NCBI GenBank assembly: GCA_035041965.1
Contig: JAPYMA010001481.1
Location: 186,001-250,000, forward strand
Length of the DNA stretch: 64,000 nt
Source: Anisakis pegreffii
Lineage: Eukaryota > Nematoda > Chromadorea > Rhabditida > Anisakidae
Direction of reading: 5' to 3'
Shown here: positions 13,621 to 27,108 of the stretch, one piece after another
How the letters are laid out: every line of letters begins with the position of its first letter
How positions within the stretch are numbered: the stretch's first letter is position 1
Notes under the pieces: generated by a model
What the model was told of the DNA's origin: nothing
Database searches by the model: none
The model's input: the letters and a program-made list of their open reading frames with translations, nothing else
Program-made: the position numbers and the translations under genes

Positions 13621-15696
13621 CGCTTTCTTAGCATGTGCAGAACAATAACCACAATATTTGACATTTTTCGAGCCTCCACCCTCTTCACACAACAAACCTT
13701 CTGCCTGCGCACATGTCACATGGAATCCCTAAAGAGACCATTTCAACTTCTATTCTCCTCGTCCAACTCAAAAGTGCATCGTAAGCAAACATTTTTCAAT
13801 ACGCTCACAAAGAAGTCAATGTGAACGATTAAATTTGATGATTACTTGTTTAATGATTAAATAATAACAGCAATTTTGTGGCTATTACATTCATCATTAT
13901 ACGTAACGTTATTCTTACGGTGAGCTATAAAGGAAACGTAACATCAAGGACGAATAAACGACCAATAAAAATCAATATAAAAAAGAATAGAAAATAAAAT
14001 TTCACAACGAAAACAATGAATGATACTTTCAAGTTAAGTGTCACGAGAGTTTGTGGTAAAAGAGGTACCTTTTTACATCCAGGTTTATTACACGACATAC
14101 ACGCTCCTTGCAGGGCACGTTTATCCTCACCCCGTTCCGTGCACAAATAACATGGCTGTTGAAATCTGAATTCATTTTCATCGATTTGCATTTGTTCTTA
14201 TTTATTTACTCTCTAACTAAAATAAGAACACAATACGATCTATTGAAACAGAATTTCAGTCAAAAAATTCCAATAACGATAATATCAGTATAGATACCAA
14301 TAATAATAATAATAATAACGAAAGCGGCTATGCTTTCTATTTATCAATAATTCTGTTTCACTAACATCATGAATCAATCACATTCAATCTAATTTCTATG
14401 GAACGGTCATCACCGAACCCTACCGAAACGAAGCCAGCCAATCGACTATATAAAATACCAAATTCAAAAAGAAGTACCGTTCAAGAGGAACATCACTAAT
14501 GATAACCGGATCCATGCTGTGCACATCACCGAAACGCACTTCGGGTATATACAACGCGCAGATGACGTGCGCCCAACCTTGAATTTTCACGTGTAAACAT
14601 CAAAACTCCAATTTTTCTGCATACGTCGAAATGAATTTAGAATTTATAACTGTCATAAAGCAATGCGCAATCATTTCAAATTCATCGAACACATTCAACA
14701 AAAATGATAACGATGAAAACGACAATTACAATTATTACTACGACAACAATAAAAATAATGATAGAAACCCAACCAACCATCGCTATCAGTTCGTTTCAAC
14801 GCACCATCTCCAAATGGACATAACTCGCAACGAGGTGATTCTCTTATATCAACATTACTATTGTTATTACTATTACCATTATGTCGTAAATGCTGCAACA
14901 TGTCTGCACACTTCGCACAATACCATTCTCCTTCGGGCACTTCTATTATTCCATAACATCCTTAAAGTTTCATACTGTTTATTAAAAAACACGAAACTAA
15001 CTGCTGCATTCTTCTTCACAAAGTACAATTTATTATTCTCGTTCCCTGATAAATCTATGCATCGCTCTTCTACTATAACTCAGCATCATTCTTCTCAGAC
15101 ATTCCATTCCGTACGTGATACGACGCAACAGAATGTCTGATAAAAACTGATAATTAATGAACGAAATAATTCTCGTTACGAGCAATTCCTTCAATGCCAA
15201 AGCGATCACTCAACCGTTATGCAATCGCATGCCATTCACTTTTACACTCACTCTTTGAATTTATTCGTTCGCATTCTGATTATTTCATCAAAAAACTCCA
15301 TTTCTTCCGCAATGAATTTAGAATTAAATTCTGTCATTCTAATGTGTCATATTTCAATTTCAGTCCATTTTACTCCTATCGTTTCCAGTGGAAACGATTC
15401 GTTTGTCAATTCAAATCAGTTCAATAAATAAATCTGACAATTCATCAACCAATATATATAAATGAACTATTCATATTTTCTTACACAGAGGCGTAGCTAT
15501 GAGTTTCTTAAGGCGTGGGGGGGGGTGGAGGGAGGGGCGAACAGGTATAGGTTTATTCCTTTTCCTATGTTTTTTAACCTCTTTCGTCCTTTCGATATCT
15601 TTTCTGTTGTCTATACCTATTTTTTCTCCCCTTTCCTTTCCGTTTCATCTACCCCGCAAGGACGGGACGGGGGACCCGCTTCCCCTCTCTTGGCTC

Positions 15697-15767
<71 letters not shown>

Positions 15768-16904
15768 CAAACACTTCATCAAACGTGTCGAGCTAATGGA
15801 ATGAACATGAATGACGTGAATTGACGTCAACAATGCCACAAAAAGAAGCGCTGAATTGTCTCATGGATGCAAACAAGAATATTGTTCGAGACCGATTGTC
15901 TGATTGCATAAATGGAGCCATTCAAACAAACAACATTTCGAATGTATGCATTATCCGAATTCCCGAAAAAATAGGATGACAACGAACAAAAATCTCAATA
16001 TAAAAGCGCTCTAACGATAAGCATTTTACACGAAAAAAATGCATCATCGATGAAGAATGAAAAATAATTTGTTTCACAACTAACTAACTGACAGACACGA
16101 AAACAAAGCGAAACGCCAACGATGAGAGAAACGTTTGATTTGGACAACTAAACATTACAAAATGAATCAGCGGAAAACTGTGATAGAATATGTGAAAAAT
16201 GGGTGAAGGCGGAAAGATGCAGAGTGAAAGAAGGTGTTAGAGAGGGAGAACGTGAGCTGGAGATCGTCATTGAAATTCTTATGAAAATTGTTTGGTGTTC
16301 GTCGTAAAATCGGTGAATGAGACGAAATAAAACGCCCATTCATTTTCTTCATGAATATGTGAAATGAAACGAAGTACGATGAAATGAATGAAATAAAACG
16401 CAAACAGAGAGAATAAAACTGAAAATATAATAACTATCGCAAAGAATTGATAAATAAATGAAACAAAATGATTCATTCGAGGTTCATTTCAATGAATGAC
16501 ATAAACAATGCCACGAATCGAAAACACTTCAGCAAAAAATACTCTTTCTATAATTGCTACACAAACTGAACGCTATGAAAATTTTCGTCTAACAAGCAAA
16601 CCAAGCAGCTTCAAGAAGGTCCAGTAGAAAGAATGGCAAATAATTAGAAGATAAAAGCTTCAAATAACTCAAGCTATTTGATTGTGAGCAATTGAAAATA
16701 AGCTGAAATATTGTGATCATGACAGTAGTAATCAAATATGATAAGAAATCAAACACGAACTACGAACACAGATCAAAAATGAAAACAAAAGAAGTAAATA
16801 CCTTGATGAACCGCAACCTCACAATTCGGTCCATCACAATACACCAACGGATTCGCCTCCCAACCGTTCTCATCCGCACAAACACAACAACCTCCCAACA
16901 TCTC
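13621..16904 (-). CDS. zfp-1: zfp-1/AF10-type PHD finger protein (partial, five exons)
   Basis: A histone-binding PZP module (PHD, zinc knuckle, extended PHD) of the AF10/AF17 (MLLT10/MLLT6) family. The C. elegans member, ZFP-1, works with DOT-1.1 in chromatin and small-RNA regulation. Exons, minus strand: 16904-16802, 14960-14778, 14577-14478, 14165-14069 and 13728-13621. All have GT/AG borders and matching phases. The join reads GGCCVCADENGW, NPLVYCDG and VAVHQGCYG, then EGEWYCAKC (PHD1); CELCPFGDGALKRTD and HVICALYIPEV (knuckle); then PCYLCTERGE, GACMSCNKPGCKKGFHVTC and KYCGYC (PHD2). All expected Cys/His positions are present. An N/S-rich insert (NGNSNNNSN) sits between PHD1 and the knuckle. 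The start exon and the whole region after PHD2 (linker, leucine zipper) were not found. The first exon shown begins in phase 0 at E-M-L-G-G. Confidence 0.93.
15489..15698 (+). mobile_element. Probable non-autonomous element fragment ending in (TA)n
   Basis: A locally GC-rich block inside the second recognised-exon-side intron of the zfp-1-like gene. It starts GAGGCGTAGCTA, passes through a G-run (GTGGGGGGGGG) and a pyrimidine-rich middle, and runs into a TA tract. Short inverted pieces (AGGTATAG and CTATACCT) lie inside. A GGCGTAGC start followed by a G-run is often seen in repetitive elements of animal genomes. I cannot assign a superfamily, and no terminal inverted repeats or target duplication are clear. 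Confidence 0.45.
15699..15766. repeat. (TA)n microsatellite
   Basis: Uninterrupted TA run abutting the GC-rich element fragment on its left. Open frames through it on both strands are Ile-Tyr artefacts. Confidence 0.97.
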
Positions 16905-18560
16905 CTTCAACACAAAAAGAACATATCGTCTAAGTTTCACAAACAAAACAACAAATATTATAAACAATAAAGGGTTTCTCATCATAAGATTTGTTCAAGA
17001 GCATGCAAAAACATTTCATTTACAAGAATGCGATCAGGTATATTCGTTTTCAAACGATGCTTTAGGATCACAATTGCATTGCCAATCTAAGAAAACAACG
17101 TATTCCTAAAAACGTGATCACATTTGTGTGATGAATGGAGTTTTACCCACAAATAATATTAACGATAATAATAATTATCATCACAAACAGATATACTAGT
17201 AATCGATAAGTTCTGTCCAATCATTACATGAATGAGTAAGTGATAAAATTAAAAATGATGAACAAATAAATAAATAAGGAAAAATAAACTGAATGATCTA
17301 AATAATCAACAAACCTTCATAGTGTTATCGATATTGAGTGGGACACCCTTGTAGGGTGCCAAATTAAATAGAGAATATAATTGAATAATTGTATTTTATT
17401 TAAGCACTTCTCAACAAATATTCTTCGGAGACGATAATTATTTAAAACGCTGACGATGTTCACTTCAGTTTCAATATCACTCGAAGTCGACGTGTTCAGT
17501 TGAAGTACAAACAATAATAAAGATGATGAATTGAATTGCTCAAATTCAGAAAAGTTATCTTCAGTCAATTTACTCTTCCTTTTTATCGTTGCATCGAATA
17601 ATTTCATCGTAATTCGATACGAACGCGACAGTTTTCAGCAGTTCGCGTCGCACACTGTCCGTACCTTGCCACGGCGATTATCAGTTTTTTATGATGATTA
17701 TCCAGGATTCCCAATTGGTTATATTCTTATTATTTGATGATCTCAGATCTTGCAATGATTCAACTCAAATCCAGTGCGATCGTTGATCACAAACGGTCAC
17801 AAACCAAAAAATGCCGATTTATGAATTTCCAGTTTTCGTTTCAATAGTTCTCAAGGCTCCGAAATGTGATGCCTATAAGGACGCACAAATACGAATATAT
17901 AACGACAATAATCCAATAATCAAGGTTGTATTCTCCTGAAAAAAAAAACGTTTCAACGATAAAAATAATGAATCAGCAATAAAAACGAACGAACGAACAA
18001 TCAAATAAACTACTTCAATGACGGCAAGCCCTAACAACTCTTCAATAATCAATGCTGGATAAGGCAAAATCAACAGTAATAATAATAATTATTATTGTTA
18101 TATCAGGATAATAATCATAATATTGAAGACCGATGTCAATAAATAATAGTCGTAAAAGTTCACCGTAGCCGCCCGACCATAATGGTGAAACAATACATAC
18201 GAATTGAATATATGGTGTTTGATGAATTCAGAAACATCGCGCCTTAATGACGCACGCGTTATACTAAATCTATCAACACACCACATTCAAATGCTAAACT
18301 TTTTTCCGAATAAATAAAAAGAACTTAAAAGTGCAGCAAGAGTACATTCAGCTGTTATTATCCGTTGCGCTGCTGCAGATGTCATCATCATCATCCGAAC
18401 ACACTCACCGCGATAACGCAACCGCGCAAATCGCGAATCGATGCATTCCGAATGTTCAACAATAAACGAGAATACGAACGAACACATCATAAACGACACC
18501 ACTGCACAAATTAATTATCAACGTTTGATGATGACAAAACAATAAAGTAACCACAAAACT

Positions 18561-18773
18561 TCACATCTCAACCGGTTTTCGATTTCTGACGCAATTATAT
18601 TTACAACAACTCCCTTCATAATCGTAAGCAATATCCAATTTTAACGTTGACAAAAAATTCCAATCAATCGAAAGGTCATCCATCGCATTAGCAGAGCAGT
18701 AAAACAGCGCAAACATAACTGCTACGGTGATAAAACAGCGATAAAACCTCACATAATAGTTAATTATTATCAT
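18561..18773 (-). CDS. Possible small secreted Cys-containing protein (unknown)
   Basis: An ATG-initiated single-exon frame of 70 codons. Its first 30 residues form a hydrophobic, signal-peptide-like stretch (core VAVMFALFYCSANA). The remainder is hydrophilic (M-D-D-L-S-I-D-W..., then GSCCKYNC) and ends at TGA. I recognise no family. The layout suits a small secreted peptide, but a frame this short can arise by chance in AT-rich DNA, and I found no promoter or polyadenylation signal. Confidence 0.2.
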   Translation of the reverse strand: MIIINYYVRFYRCFITVAVMFALFYCSANAMDDLSIDWNFLSTLKLDIAYDYEGSCCKYNCVRNRKPVEM

Positions 18774-19954
18774 CACTCTAATTAATAATAATAACCGTAA
18801 TACAAGTAATGATAATATAATATTATCAATGAAACCATATTAAAAAATTCCGAAACTATTACAGGTGAACGGTTTGAACTGGTTGAAAACCTTTTGATTT
18901 ATCATCGTGTGCAAGGGTATGGAGGATATGAAACAACAAGGTCAATCAACCTACTTACACATACAATCAACAACATAAGTTCATCAACTAGACCAAATTT
19001 ACTGGAGGAGAAGTTTAAATTTATCGAGTGTTGTGGCGTTCTTATTACAATAATGCTGCCTGTCAATACTAACTAATGCAAGTTCAGATCCGCAAGTTAT
19101 ACAGAGTGTATACCAGGTACTATAATTTCAAACAGCTGTCTAATTGAGCACTCGAACTGATGTAGACAGACAATCAACGGATAATGATAATAGTGATTAT
19201 AATAATAAATACTACATCTGGAACATCCATCATTATACTTTCGCATAAATTTCGTGACATTCATAATTATAACTCGACATTTTCTCTATTTGACATTTGC
19301 ATTAGCTTTATGATGTGTTCAAAATAACAGCTATGTATAATCATGCTTCTTAATAATACTATCAAACAAAGCTAGTAAATTCAAACTGCTATAACATCAT
19401 CGAATCGATATTCATCCATAAAAACCGAATTAAGAAATCAGGCCAGAACGTACGTCGACATTAGAGTATTTACCAATGAAAAATAAGAATCTTTTCGAGC
19501 GCCATTCGAATGATTTTCAGTTTTGGGCGAACAACTGATAGACTTTCCATTGGGAGCTTTGAAATAAAAGTTACAACTTAAAAAACTGAAAGCACTATCA
19601 ACGATTCATTAATGGACTTATGAGTACTTGAACCATAAAATTTTAATGAATGTTTTTGAAAGTTTTAAATGTTAAACTGAACTCAATGATTCGAAAAACG
19701 CATTCGTTTGCAATCATAAAATCATTTTGATGATGCCAAAAGCGTTCACAACTGATTCACTCTAAACTCGTAAGGGGTTGTCGTGCCAAACGATGTGACA
19801 CTTTTTCCAAGCAAAAAAATTAATTACAATAGGAATGATATCACTCATTCAAAAAAGACCACTCCGAAGACCTCCAAAAAGATCGACGAATAAGACTGAA
19901 AAAGCACTTCGAATGAACTGATAAAGAAAAATAACATCCAATACGGCATGGAAG

Positions 19955-20030
19955 CGAGCTATGGCTAGAAACGTCAAAAACGTTTGAAAGCCTAGCCAGT
20001 CCGGGTAATCCAGGTAAACATCGTTCATTC
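19955..20030 (-). repeat. Dispersed repeat family P, copy 1
   Basis: This segment shares an alignable core of about 75 bp with 33690-33765. The shared elements are GCGAGC, GGC..G..AACGT, AAACGTTTGA, AGCCT, GCC, and GGTAATCCAGGTA, in the same order and spacing. On the minus strand both copies stay open in the frame reading LPGLPG.ARLSNV. It is probably a fragment of a transposable element or other dispersed repeat. Confidence 0.6.
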
Positions 20031-21180
20031 ATTTAACAAATTACTGAAATACACCGCATACACTCCACTCGTACGCGCACCATATAAATACATTAAACAG
20101 ACATTCGAAATATTGGAATGGCGGCATAATATTTGACATTATTACATATTATCATCATCGTCCAGTTCTCCGATGTCATTCGATAACTCTGCTAAATCAC
20201 GCAAAATAAATATCTATAACAAACAGATTCAACTATCAAACGATCAAAACTAACTTCTAAACAACACTAACTCCCTAGCACACAACCTCATACTTCATCC
20301 GATCATTATTCACATCCACCTCTATCAGATGTACCCTACGCTAAGTGCGCTCTATATGCGTATGCATAGATTTCTATTCAATATAATAATTTACCTACCC
20401 TACACTATCCTCATTCTCATTTCATTCATCCACTTCGTATGTTCATTCATTTTACACTTACGTATATTAAATTTCACTGTTGAATCAATCGAATCACTCA
20501 ACCAGAATTCTGTAACAATGCAAAAATAAATGCATTCATTCTACACATATCAAATAAATGCAATCTAAAGCAACACCATAAAAATGCATGTTATTTATGT
20601 ATGTATGTATGTATTTGTGTTAACGTACTTTCCAAATAATCCCTTCCACTCCTCTCTTTCCATCACACAAAAAACTTCAGACATAATCACTCACAAAAAT
20701 GTACGTATAAACATCTACTGGCTAACATCCAAACAACCAATAATCACTCATAAAGTCAACGTTTCATTCATTCAATATTCAGTTATTCACATTTTTTTCG
20801 CGGTTTTTTGGACTTTTCTTCACTCGGATATCCAATAAGCCAAAAGAGATCAAGAATCAGAATGCCACTGACTAAAGTCTGATCAAGAAGTCTTATAGTT
20901 AGACATCTCAAATTCCCATTTTCTTACAATAACACACAACAATTCACATCATTCAAATGCAGTTGCAATGTAAAATATCAGCATACCCTCTGACAATAAA
21001 GGTTTTTGAGCTTTTTTTCTGATAATGTTGTGATTATACTTGAGCATTCGACTGTTCAAGTCCCGGTATGCTGAGTCTTCGTTCTACTAGGATTTCGATT
21101 TATATTCAACAAGTGAAACAGTTGATAATACAAATATGTTCATCTAAAACAATATTTCGAATTTTGCAAACGCTTGCTAC

Positions 21181-21284
21181 GTTTATTGTCACGTCATAAT
21201 CCGGATGTTGCCAAGTCAGAATTCTATCGAATGAAACGATTACGCATAATGACGAAGACACGGCTTCAAGGCATTTATGGTACA
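21181..21284 (-). CDS. Candidate internal exon, unknown gene
   Basis: Minus strand. A TTTGCAG acceptor is followed by 104 nt open in phase 1 to phase 0, then a GTAGCA donor. The translation reads V-Y-H-K-C-L-E-A-V-S-S-S, then IVSFDRILTWQHPDYDVTIN. The DRxLxWxxP spacing recalls the segment just before the first membrane hairpin of ARL6IP1/RETREG-type ER-shaping proteins; this is a weak resemblance only. A further piece at about 20870-20795 (GILILDLFWLIGYP) is hydrophobic, but its phase does not match. Confidence 0.35.
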
Positions 21285-21930
21285 CTGCAAATCGTTCACA
21301 AACTGCATTCATTGCCAGAAAATTTTCATTTAATTTTGAAAAATAATCAAACTTATTCTAGAATGTGATTGAGAACAAACACACGAACGGGCAGAGTTTG
21401 CAAAAGGTGTACCAGCGAACGCCTAGTCGTCATCGATAAAACATTACAACACATGCAGCTTGCACCAACACGTTTACACTTCATTCAACCGAATCAACTG
21501 AACGAACATACTTATCATTGAAGTGTGCATCTTCAAAGAATTCAAAATTATAATTCTCTGCTGATTAAAAAATTCAACTTCAATTTCGTTTCAACGATAC
21601 TATCACATTTGTTTCGATTCGGCAAATGCAAAGTTTCCAAAAGAAATATGTATAAAAAGTTCACTTTTCAGAGCGTTACTATAATGACTTCGTGACTACT
21701 GAACTATTTCCATCTGGAACACTGATAATCAGAGAGAAAATAAATACAAAAACCATTCAGAAATTTGTTGTTGTAGATACGCTTTAATTCAATGAAAATA
21801 TCTCGAAGTGAACACCGAAAACAATAAAATCACTCACGAAAATAAGAATTCCTCATTCGATCAAGTTATTTCAACACGCACATACACACACACACCAATG
21901 AGAGCGACGTCCAAAAACACGGCTTAATTG

Positions 21931-22144
21931 TTATTTCAAAGTGTTACAAAAGTTCATTTCATCACTCAATACTGAATATATCCGAAATCGCTGAATGAGA
22001 GATTGACGTAGATTTAATGTGATGCATGGTTTAGGCCGGTTCAACGCTGGGTAGGTGGAGAGAATGACGTCAAATAACGACCGACGCAAATGCTGTTTAC
22101 TGATAACAGAAAGGCGTTCATGTGCGTTATCAGGCTTGCACTCA
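21931..22144 (-). CDS. Candidate terminal exon, unknown gene
   Basis: Minus strand. A T-run ending TTTTTTTTTGCAG is an excellent nematode-type acceptor. The following frame is open for about 70 codons to a stop: E-C-K-P-D-N-A-H-E-R-L-S-V-I-S-K, then a basic region with RRSLFDVILSTYPALNRPKP. I recognise no family. The acceptor strength and balanced composition argue for real coding sequence; the upstream partner exon (which must end in phase 2) was not found. Confidence 0.35.
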
Positions 22145-24553
22145 CTGCAAAAAAAAAGTTGCTGCAACCGTAATTTCTACCTAAATAAATAGACAAACGA
22201 AAAAAAATTTACACCCGAAATCACAACAGTCGAGTAAATTCAATGTCGAGCTCGTCTATCGCGCATTTCGACGAGTTCTTATCGAAATCGAACGGCTTAC
22301 CTTTAGAAGTTCGGCCGATAGAGAGCGAAATTTATAATTAGAGGAACACGATCGCGTACATAATTGAAAAAAAAGATAAATGATTAATTGCAGTACACAA
22401 CTCAACCTAAACCTTCGGATTTATTTATGACACACTGAACTCTTACAGTAAAGGAATGACAAATTGTTGCACACCAACACGCACAAAACGCAGATCCTTT
22501 CAAATCAGATGGTTACGAATAGATATATAAGGTGATCAAATGCTATCTAAAATAAACAAACATTCCGAAGTAAAAAATTCACTCCTTTTAAATAGTTGTA
22601 AGAAAACAGGGATGTCCATCTTTAACGCAGACAATCACATATTGTGAATATCATTTCTAGTGAATAAAATGAAATTATTGCAATTTTTTCGAAATTAATA
22701 TCCAACCGAATAACTCCGCCATCACTCAATAAATCAAACGAATATTTAACAATTCGTATCCTTCTTTGATCACTTCGACAATGACGACTTATTCGACGGA
22801 TAAATTACATGCACAAATCATATTTGATATTGAAACGCAGTCACAATGTCAAAAACGTAACCGTATTGTTTTTGCAGTAATATTTTCTTCGTGCTCAATG
22901 TATTTCCCTCCTAGTACGATAACAATTATCAAAAAGAAAAACAACCGCACAAGTCCACTGCTTTCGGAAACCGATAAAACGCCAGCAAAAATGTGAACAA
23001 TTACTAACTGTGGAAAACGAAATAATTTTGCGTTACTATATTGACAGAACAATTCTACCTAATAAAAACAGTGATTGTAACAAAAAAAACCAATTCTACA
23101 ACAGAAACAATTGCAAAAAAACACTTTCAGCACTGATAACAATAATGACAATAACAATAAAAACGAACGTTATAAGTGATTCATTCAGAAAACAATGATA
23201 ACGATGAAAGCATGCACATCGCTAACTACCAACTCTACATCCGTTCATGTGCAAAAACAATAAAGACTCGTGATGCTCGAAAAGTAGACACATCCATTTA
23301 TGAACATTAATATATAAACAAACAGGGTGGCATTTTGAGATGCGAAATCGAATCGAAGTAGTGTATGAGAGCGTGTGTTGTTGCGTGTGTGTGTGTACAT
23401 GTTGTGATGTGATTCGCGTTCATTTTAGTATTCATTTATTGGAGATAGACACAAATAAAGAACGAGAGGCTTTTAACATGGGAGGCATTTAGGAACACAA
23501 AGAATTTGTCGACACACATTTCTATAAGATAGACGTTGGGTGCATCGAGCGAAGAAACGAGGATTGCACGAGGGAATATAGCAACTGATGATATTATGCT
23601 CGTATACAAATAACATCCAGTTTCGTATTTCTGAACACACAAATATATACACACATATATATATATAATGAATGAGTATAACCTCTAAAGAGCATCATAA
23701 TCGATTTTTGGTATGTGCTGGGGGTGTGTGTGCATATGACAAATAATATTACACAAGCACCTAACTCTGACTACGCCATTGCATACACATACGAATGTGT
23801 ATAACAGCTTCGAATATCATCAATTCAGGGGTCTACTTAATACATTCATCGTTTGAATTGAAATTCCTTTATCACAACTATCACCATTTGTAAGATAATT
23901 AATCAACCGACTCATCATATATCGGTTAATTTAATTATTCGCATTAAATCAATCCTTGACTGAAGCATAAACTACTTGGAAACGCTGATAAAGGGCAAAA
24001 CGCGATAAACAGTGGATAATGTAGAGGGAAAAATGTAGTTTTCATGAGATAATGTGCGTCGAATGGATGATATTCGAAACTGCAACAGTCACGGAGATAT
24101 TCACGATAGATTTGAATTTACTCAATACGATTCATTATAATAATAATAATAGGAATAATACTAAGATTAAGATAATAATAGCAATAGCAGTGAAGAGTAA
24201 GGAAATACCACAGATTTTTTGGAATCGAATGAAAAACAGCAGATTATCTGCGTCATTTCAAGCACACTGGCGTCCCAACCTATTGTAGAACAGCTGAGTT
24301 TTTGCGTTCGTACTTAATCAGTTTGGATGATAGCATAGAATAAGAATATGATCACTCCGAAAAGTATCCGGCATTAATTTAAGAAATAATAAATGCCGCA
24401 GCATGATAAACACGATGAGAGTGTGGTGAAAGATGCAGTATCGATTGACGAATAAGGCTTGAAACGCATTAAAGCGGTAAAGTTGAATCGCATATTCCAA
24501 CATTGACCAATTGATGCTCAATAATATTTCAATTAATAATGTGTAGATGATAT

Positions 24554-24555
24554 TA

Positions 24556-24604
<49 letters not shown>
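24554..24604. repeat. (TAA)n microsatellite
   Basis: About 16 near-perfect TAA units. The minus-strand frame reads poly-Ile through it, so the 179-codon open frame covering it is not reliable. Confidence 0.95.
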
Positions 24605-24606
<2 letters not shown>

Positions 24607-25597
24607 GTGATAAATAAATGAATACAAACATAAAAATAATATAAAATAGACAAAATAAATATACACAACCACCACACAGTGTCTGGCCGCCCAACAACGA
24701 ATCGCCTGGCACATCGTCTCATTTTGCCACCATTCGTATGCCTCCTGCTACTGTTCATCTCTAACCAATTCCAGTGCTCTCGTAAATTACGCGCTTTCTG
24801 CTCTGTTTTCGTACTTTCGATAAGAATACTTGCGAATAGCGTTTCCCAACCCGACACTCTCTCAAATGCATCGATGTATTCGAGGATGATAGATTAAAAT
24901 CGATTTATTCCGAGGACGGCACATGATGCCGAGCACGAGTGGTTGGTTAGTTGGTTGTGCGTTGCAGTATCATCGGTTTATTGACATCCATCGGTGTGTT
25001 CGGATATATAGGAGCGTATTTGAGAAGTGAAATGTGAATTGATCTTGTAGTCTGCTGAGTTAGGTTATTGATGTTTTAATAGTGCGTTGTTGTATTAAAG
25101 GTTGGGTTGATTCGATTCGATGAGTAGTTGTTTGTGGCGGTTCTCATCTGATGATGTTGATGTGGCGCATGAAGATACGGGATGGATGGATGGGTGGATA
25201 GATAGATGGACATAAAATTTTATTCGAATTCATTGAAATGATTGAATGAACGAAGAATGTTTACCGAAATTGTAGAAAGGCGCTGAAGGAGAAGAGAAGA
25301 AAAACGTAATTAAATCAGCAATGAATTGTTTGCAAAAAAGCGATTGATGAGTAAGAAAATCATCGAGAGACGGACGGGGTACGCCTTAAGAAGTTAGAGT
25401 TCGTTTTGGTATTAGAACTTTTTGCAGACAGACACGACAAGTGCACGAACTTAGTGTAAATGCTTTTCTTTTGCACATTTCAATTGGGCAACGGAAGCCT
25501 AGAGCGAATTTGTGACGATTAATCATATCCAACTTCATTTCGATTCTCAATCGAATTCAATGCGCCCATCATGATTACGTTCATGATGCACGCTCAC

Positions 25598-25675
25598 CTG
25601 ATCTGCATTAAACTTCATTTGGCCGATACGACGAAATGTCTTGTGCCATTGCTCTTGGATGTACAACTGTTCCAT
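25598..25675 (-). CDS. Candidate first coding exon, unknown gene
   Basis: Minus strand. An ATG opens 26 codons, M-E-Q-L-Y-I-Q-E-Q-W-H-K-T-F-R-R-I-G-Q..., ending in phase 0 at a strong CAG/GTGAGC donor. A TTTATTTAG acceptor-like site lies about 37 nt upstream, and a stop codon precedes the ATG in frame. Codon choice and amino-acid balance look coding. It is phase-compatible with the first recognised zfp-1 exon (16904), but joining them needs an 8.7-kb intron and is only a possibility. A TTCTCCTTCAG acceptor near 25285 may start the next exon. Confidence 0.35.
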
Positions 25676-27108
25676 CTCATTCAGTCATATATCCAACAGC
25701 TATTTAATGCTAAATAAATCACTACTCGTATAAAGCATTTATTCATAATCAGTTGTTCATAAATTTCGTCTCGTTGAAGTGAATTTGTAAAGGCGTTATA
25801 TTTGTCGAGTAAGTTAACAATTCACTGATTTCTAATAATAATGATTAATAGGTAAAGCGTAAGAATTGATAAGATTTTGATTTTTGAATTCATACAAGTG
25901 AACGATGATAAGTATGTGAGAATGATCATCACGAAAATGGAACGATCAATCAAAATCGAATAAACTGAAACTATCATTTAATGATTCACATTTCAGAAAT
26001 CGTTGTTGATTAAGTGAAAAAGGCACTTGAAAATTAACACACAATGAAAAATGAAAAAAATGAAGTGGAATTCTGAAAATTCAGCAGATTTTGAAAGAAA
26101 CAAAAATCACAAACTGTATACTGTGACCGTATCTCCACATACACCCACAAATACACAATGAAATGCAAATATCAAATAAAGAATAAAAAGTTATGTCAAA
26201 ATGAAAATTATCACAATTTCATTTGAAGAAGCATCATTTCAATTACACGTTATGTAGGTTATTATGTATATACTGAATCGAGAGAACTATTGAATTCAAA
26301 TTTTTTGCTTTGATAAAAATAACTTTTTGATTCAAATTCTTCGATGAAACTGGGTACAACTAAAACAAAACGAGGAAGGATTTCGATTTCCGTTTGCGGA
26401 AGAATATTTTGCTCGAGATCGAATGAAATGCTATTAAGCCAGGCTTTCGGTTGCCTCTTAAAAAATTTAACACATTATTATTACTATCAATAGGTAGTGA
26501 TATACGGTGTTTTAAACTGAACTGTATTCGAGACTAATTTTCTCGACTAATAGAAAATTTTCCGTCGAATAGAATTCACTGAATTTTTTGGTGGTACACA
26601 AGGTTATATATAGCACAACGATTCTGGTATGGTAATTAATATGCAGCACATCGTTAAGTTGTAAAATACATATGTTCAATACGGGGTATATGAACAAGTA
26701 TCACATAATTATGATTAAAAGTGATAATCAAAAGTTGAAGAATAAAATCTTGAAAATAAGACTGAAATAAAAAACGAAAACATAGAATATATCTGTGTGG
26801 GTAGACGCATTTTAAACGAAATAAATTTTTGGCAAAGATATTAAAATAGTTGGGCAAAATAAGTGGAAACCATTCTGCAGTCATGGACATAAACCATTTA
26901 AAACGAACGGTTTTCATCGCGAAACCATCAAAATTACATGAGAAGAAAACAGTCAACAACAAAATTCCTAGTGCTGAATAAACATGATAATAGCACTATG
27001 AGATATCGATGATAAATGCTTGCTTGTAGTACGGAGCTTACAATTAATAAAATAACTGAAAATATGCACAATTAGTAAGTACAAAAACAGCCGTTATAAT
27101 CGGTGTTA

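Larger units (their letters stand above)
16905..27108. other. Unassigned interval between zfp-1 and ced-6
   Basis: About 10 kb with no gene I can name. Several minus-strand pieces look like real exons (21181-21284, 21931-22144, 25598-25675) because they combine good splice sites with sequence that does not look like simple repeat. A hidden minus-strand gene, or 5' exons of the zfp-1-like gene, may therefore lie here. The rest is AT-rich sequence with simple repeats. Confidence 0.5.

Noticed and set aside
15462..15839. Three overlapping frames on both strands of about 64-101 codons
   Set aside because: All run through the second (TA)n tract and the GC-rich element fragment; no splice logic or similarity.
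24318..24857. Minus-strand frame of 179 codons
   Set aside because: The middle is poly-Ile from the (TAA)n microsatellite. The first 60 codons look better, but they lack a clear acceptor or family.
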